A stretch of DNA of 56,396 nucleotides from Capnocytophaga sp. (GTDB lineage: Bacteria > Bacteroidota > Bacteroidia > Flavobacteriales > Flavobacteriaceae), in contig NZ_JAUNKD010000019.1 in assembly GCF_030532915.1 (NCBI RefSeq), positions 1-56,396 on the forward strand, given 5' to 3'. The translations under genes were made by a program, and so were the position numbers. This document shows positions 52,845-56,396 of the stretch, in pieces. Position 1 is the stretch's first letter, and every line of letters starts with the position of its first letter. Under the pieces are notes generated by a model that was not told the DNA's origin, ran no database searches, and saw only the letters and a list, made by a program, of their open reading frames with translations.

Positions 52845-53999
52845 CTATTTATTTTCTTCGATAGTTGCGATACTTACGCGGTTCCATTCTGGTTCAGAGA
52901 ACATATCTCCGATACCGTTTCCTTGCGCTACGATACGGTCAGCAGCAATTTTGTAACGAGCGATAAGCACTTTTTTAACTGACTCGGCACGTGCGTTAGC
53001 CAAGGCAATGTTTTTCTCTTCATTTCCTTCCGGAGAGGCATATCCTTTGATAACCACACGGCTGTTAGGATATTTTTTCAAATACGTAGCAATACGCTCA
53101 ACGTTAGGTAATTGTGAAGCATCAACGGTTGATTTTCCTAAACCGAAAGTAACCACAGATTCCAAGGTGTTTTTTGTTTTTGTAACGGTTTGCACCACAG
53201 GCTGTTGGTTTTTGGCAGCTTGTAAATCACTTTCAAGTTGTGAAATGCGTTGTTTAGCGCTGTTAAGTTCACTTTCTTTGCCGTTTACCTGGCTTTGTAG
53301 GCTGCTGATATTGCTGTTAAGTTGGTCAATTTCAGCTTGGTTTCTCCCTTCAATAGTAGTGAAGTGACGTGCACCGTTGCTTCCTTTGAAGCGATACACA
53401 ATTCCTAAATTCACTTGTGAATTTGAATAGTTGATGTTCAAACTGTTAGCAGCATCTGAGCTTGGGGCATCAACAAAATACAAAATTGACGGTGATAATT
53501 TGATAGCAAACGCTTTGCTTTCACCCAAATTCAAAATAAAGTTAGCTCCGAATTTGGCTGTCATCACGTTGTAATTGTTGTTATCACCCATCTCAAATTT
53601 GTGTAACCAACCCGGACCGGCAAAAGCCTCCACTTCAAATTTGCGTGGCATACCGTTATAACCTGCAAAAAGGTTGTTAAGGTTAAAAGCACCAATAAGT
53701 GCCACATTAGTTTCTTCAATCACTAATGGATTTCTTTCTGCTCCATTCCAGTTTTGGTTTAGGTAAGCATTTGCATCAAAACCTAAACGGAAAACAGGTG
53801 AAATTTGTTTGCTCAATTCCGCTCCGAAATTAAAACGAACATCCTTAATCAAATCATACCCTTTTGTAGGAAGATACCCACCGGCATTCACGCCAATTTG
53901 CCAATTGTCAAAAAATTTACTTTGGCTAAGCCCTTGTTCTTGTGCCGAAGCGGTAATTGCCGCAACAGCCATCATCGCTGATAGAATAATTTTTTTCAT
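52845..53999 (-). CDS. OmpA family outer membrane protein (second copy)
   Basis: Protein of 384 residues from MKKIILSAMM. A signal peptide ends at ASAQ. A beta-barrel-like region follows (about 22-215), with FNFGAELSKQISPVFRLGFDANAYLN. Then a coiled segment of about 45 residues (IDQLNSNISSLQSQVNGKESELNSAKQRISQLE) leads to an OmpA domain (about 285-384, VVIKGYASPEGNEEKNIALANARAESVKK). The domain order is like that of the OmpA-like protein at 45 kb, but the sequences are clearly different. The first 11 codons of the open frame are excluded because the promoter box is at 54030-54037. Confidence 0.9.
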   Translation of the reverse strand: MKKIILSAMMAVAAITASAQEQGLSQSKFFDNWQIGVNAGGYLPTKGYDLIKDVRFNFGAELSKQISPVFRLGFDANAYLNQNWNGAERNPLVIEETNVALIGAFNLNNLFAGYNGMPRKFEVEAFAGPGWLHKFEMGDNNNYNVMTAKFGANFILNLGESKAFAIKLSPSILYFVDAPSSDAANSLNINYSNSQVNLGIVYRFKGSNGARHFTTIEGRNQAEIDQLNSNISSLQSQVNGKESELNSAKQRISQLESDLQAAKNQQPVVQTVTKTKNTLESVVTFGLGKSTVDASQLPNVERIATYLKKYPNSRVVIKGYASPEGNEEKNIALANARAESVKKVLIARYKIAADRIVAQGNGIGDMFSEPEWNRVSIATIEENK

Positions 54000-54029
54000 A
54001 AAAAAAATACTATTGTTAATAATCCGGGG

Positions 54030-54037
54030 CAAATATA
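54030..54037 (-). promoter_or_regulatory. Bacteroidota -7 box for the second OmpA-like gene
   Basis: TATATTTG on the minus strand, 31 bases ahead of the start. Confidence 0.65.
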
Positions 54038-54326
54038 TAAAAAAAATAGTAGCGTGCGAAAAAAAACTAAAAAAATAGGCGTTTTTTTGATTTTTAATTT
54101 GTAAATTCTTGAAATTTATTTGTTTATATGAAAAATAATTTGTGTAAATAAGTTTTAATCAGCAACAAAGAGGTTTTGTTCTTCTGAAAAAATGTGTTCT
54201 TTATCAATGAAAATAGATGTAGCGGCAAGTAATTTTCAGTTTAGTTTTTAATTTACTAATTGATAAACGGTTACAAAAACAGAAAAAAACTTTCATAAAT
54301 TGTACTGCTGTTTCAGATTTAATTCG

Positions 54327-54334
54327 TATATTTG
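54327..54334 (+). promoter_or_regulatory. Bacteroidota -7 box for the NagB fusion gene
   Basis: TATATTTG, 44 bases ahead of the start. Confidence 0.65.
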
Positions 54335-54378
54335 ACCTCGTTTTTAGAAAAAGATAAACAATCAATAAAACAATAAAA

Positions 54379-56322
54379 ATGAGTACAACAATCGAAAAAA
54401 ATGTACAATCCATTAAACACCAACCAGCCGGATTGTTTGAAGAAACACGTTACGAGAAGATACACAATGTTATTTTCTCTGATTCGGTAGCTGCCTCAGT
54501 GGCTGTCGCTCACGAAATTGCTCACTTAATACGCTCCAAGCAAGCCAAAGGCAAAAAATGTGTTTTGGGTTTGGCAACCGGTTCCTCTCCTATTAAAGTA
54601 TATGAAGAATTAGTGCGCTTGCACAAAGAAGAAGGGCTTAGCTTTCACAATGTAATTACCTTTAACTTAGATGAATACTATCCGATGGAAAAGGAAAATG
54701 TTCAAAGTTACTGGCATTTTATGCACGAGCATTTGTTTAACCATATTGATATTCCGAAAGAAAATATCAATATCCCTGACGGAATGGTTCCGCGTGAACA
54801 ATTGGTAGACTATTGTTTGAGCTATGATAAAAAAATAAAAGAATTTGGAGGTATTGACTTTCAGTTGCTTGGAATTGGTCGTACGGGGCATATCGGATTT
54901 AATGAGCCGGGTTCGCACCGCAATTCCGGAACGCGTATCATCACCCTTGACCATATCACCCGTGCCGATGCAGCCGGCGCTTTCCACGGAATTGCCAACG
55001 TACCTAAACAAGCCATTACGATGGGTGTTAGAACCGTTATGAAAGCCGACCGTGTGGTGCTTTTGGCTTGGGGTAACAGCAAAGCCAAAATCGTGAAAGA
55101 AGCCATTGAAGGCGATGTAACTTCCGAAGTGCCGGCAACTTATTTGCAAGGGCATAACAACGCCACTTTTGTGTTAGATGAGGAGGCTTCGGCACAACTT
55201 ACCCGAATTAAAACACCTTGGCTTGTGGCTGATTGTCAATGGAATGAAGATTTGAAAGCCAAAGCAATCATTTGGCTTTGTGAGCATTTGGGCAAAACTA
55301 TTTTGAAACTTACCGATAAGGATTACAACGAAAACGGAATGTCGAAACTGTTGGCAGAATCGGGTTCATCATACGATATGAATATCGCGATGTTCAACCG
55401 CTTGCAGCACACCATTACCGGTTGGCCCGGAGGAAAACCCAATGCAGATGATTCGCATCGCCCTGAAAGAGAGTTGCCTCACAAAAAACGCGTGATTATT
55501 TTCAGTCCGCATCCTGATGATGATGTTATTTCAATGGGCGGAACTTTTGACCGATTGGTTTCACAGGGGCACGAGGTTCACATAGCGTATCAAACTTCCG
55601 GAAATTTTGCCGTTTCAAATCACGAAGCACTCAAATTTGCCGAAGTATTTAAGCATATTACCAAAAAGAACGGGGGTGATACTCAAATGCTTAATGAGAT
55701 TATTGATGCCATCAATAATAAGAAACCCAATGAAACTGATGCGCCTGCCGTACGCCTTTTAAAAGGAAGTATCCGTCGTCACGAATCATTGGCAGCTACG
55801 CGTTATGAGAGTGTTCCTGATAATCAAGTTCATTTCTTGGATATGCCTTTTTACGAAACAGGTTCGGCTAAGAAAAACCCTATTGGAGAGGCTGATATTA
55901 AGATAATTATGGATTTGATTGAGGAAGTGAAACCCCATCAAATTTACGCAGCAGGTGACCTTGCCGACCCACACGGAACACACAAAGTGTGTTTAGATGC
56001 CATTTTTGCTGCTTTGAAAAATCTCAAACATAAAGATTATATGAAAGATTGCTGGTTGTGGCTCTATCGAGGCGCTTGGCACGAGTGGGATATTCACGAA
56101 ATTGAAATGGCGGTACCGATGAGTCCGGATCAAGTGCTTAAAAAACGTCAGGCTATTTTCTTCCATCAATCACAAAAGGACGGGGCGATGTTTCAAGGGG
56201 AGGATTTACGCGAGTTCTGGCAACGAGCCGAAGCTCGCAACAGCGAAACAGCCCGTCGTTACAGAGCCTTAGGTATGGCAGATTATGCTGCTATTGAGGC
56301 GTTTAAACGTTGGATTTTTTAG
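54379..56322 (+). CDS. nagB: Glucosamine-6-phosphate deaminase fused to a PIG-L/LmbE deacetylase-like domain
   Basis: Two-domain cytosolic protein of 647 residues. Residues about 30-290 form a NagB domain: LATGSSPIKVYEEL, FNLDEYYPM (Asp98 is the expected base) and GIGRTGHIGFNEPGS with His171 and Glu176. It converts glucosamine 6-phosphate to fructose 6-phosphate and ammonia. Where E. coli NagB has Asp141 this protein has Thr169, a position that varies among homologues. Residues about 370-640 form a PIG-L/LmbE domain with the zinc motif HPDDD (378-382) and His532 and His535 in DPHGTHK, so it is potentially an active N-deacetylase. The usual NagB is about 260 residues. Its own promoter and terminator make it a single-gene unit. 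Confidence 0.93.
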   Translation: MSTTIEKNVQSIKHQPAGLFEETRYEKIHNVIFSDSVAASVAVAHEIAHLIRSKQAKGKKCVLGLATGSSPIKVYEELVRLHKEEGLSFHNVITFNLDEYYPMEKENVQSYWHFMHEHLFNHIDIPKENINIPDGMVPREQLVDYCLSYDKKIKEFGGIDFQLLGIGRTGHIGFNEPGSHRNSGTRIITLDHITRADAAGAFHGIANVPKQAITMGVRTVMKADRVVLLAWGNSKAKIVKEAIEGDVTSEVPATYLQGHNNATFVLDEEASAQLTRIKTPWLVADCQWNEDLKAKAIIWLCEHLGKTILKLTDKDYNENGMSKLLAESGSSYDMNIAMFNRLQHTITGWPGGKPNADDSHRPERELPHKKRVIIFSPHPDDDVISMGGTFDRLVSQGHEVHIAYQTSGNFAVSNHEALKFAEVFKHITKKNGGDTQMLNEIIDAINNKKPNETDAPAVRLLKGSIRRHESLAATRYESVPDNQVHFLDMPFYETGSAKKNPIGEADIKIIMDLIEEVKPHQIYAAGDLADPHGTHKVCLDAIFAALKNLKHKDYMKDCWLWLYRGAWHEWDIHEIEMAVPMSPDQVLKKRQAIFFHQSQKDGAMFQGEDLREFWQRAEARNSETARRYRALGMADYAAIEAFKRWIF

Positions 56323-56340
56323 TGATTTTTTTTCATAGAT

Positions 56341-56374
56341 AAAAGTTGGGTATCAAAAATGCCCAACTTTTTTG
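56341..56374 (+). terminator. Terminator of the NagB fusion gene
   Basis: Perfect 10-bp stem AAAAGTTGGG (56341-56350) with CCCAACTTTT (56362-56371), followed by further T residues, 19 bases after the stop. Confidence 0.85.
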
Positions 56375-56396
56375 TTGTGATAAAAATAAAAAGAGG

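Larger units (their letters stand above)
54000..54378. other. Divergent intergenic region, OmpA-like / NagB fusion
   Basis: AT-rich gap of 379 bases with no credible gene. It contains a promoter box for each flanking gene, near its ends, and A- and T-runs between. No repeat, hairpin or riboswitch was recognised. Confidence 0.6.

Overview
The window looks like a chromosomal, mostly housekeeping segment of a Bacteroidota genome of the Flavobacteriaceae type; a Capnocytophaga-like organism is a reasonable guess but is not proven here. The reasons are the gliding-motility lipoprotein gene gldH in its ricT-gldH-PBP1A setting, the near absence of Shine-Dalgarno sites, A-rich leaders, an AT-rich composition, a NagB-deacetylase fusion, and at least 25 good matches to the Bacteroidota sigma-factor box TAnnTTTG, usually 20-120 bases ahead of a start codon. 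No tRNA, rRNA, CRISPR array, insertion sequence or prophage was seen.

Layout. 1-0.27 kb: a duplicated block of terminator hairpins. 0.3-8.0 kb: phosphodiesterase and SLC13 carboxylate transporter, UDP-glucose dehydrogenase plus a sugar-nucleotide epimerase (surface polysaccharide precursors), a lytic transglycosylase, a KAS III enzyme and an SLC1-type symporter. 8.2-15.9 kb: folE and a PTPS-type enzyme, a Big-domain surface lipoprotein, pyrF, a DUF6261 gene, prfA, aat and a DUF3127 protein with an SSB-like tail. 16-19 kb: the methylthiotransferases rimO and mtaB, transcribed divergently. 19.2-23.4 kb: PBP1A, gldH, ricT. 23.7-33 kb: an azurin-like lipoprotein, a small membrane protein, mutL, a rhomboid protease, a TPR protein, truA, an HMG-CoA-lyase-like gene, a HAD phosphatase, lpxK and birA. 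33-42.6 kb: a GlsB-type protein, ligA, DUF2853, menD, two unknown envelope proteins, comM, a thioredoxin-fold lipoprotein and a purine nucleoside phosphorylase. 42.7-56.4 kb: fmt, xerC, hpf, an OmpA-like porin, a GH95 alpha-fucosidase, lipA, an ABC exporter, fabD, a second OmpA-like protein and the NagB-PIG-L fusion.

Themes. Many genes serve the envelope (PBP1A, lytic transglycosylase, lpxK, OmpA proteins, lipoproteins, Ugd) or the translation apparatus (prfA, aat, rimO, mtaB, truA, fmt, hpf). The GH95 fucosidase and the NagB fusion point to use of fucosylated and amino-sugar host glycans.

The least explained signal is non-coding. Three intergenic regions (about 13.0-13.25, 14.6-14.74 and 18.95-19.02 kb) hold a degenerate tandem repeat of about 21.5-22 bp with a core like TTAGGAAnnTAnCTTTG. 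In the first two, GGAA-type and alternate units each recur every 42-44 bp. The repeat core overlaps the promoter-box consensus, and the first array lies upstream of the DUF6261 gene. Other points to check are a MutL whose endonuclease motif has lost key residues, the SSB-like tail on DUF3127, and the eukaryote-like PTPS motif next to folE.
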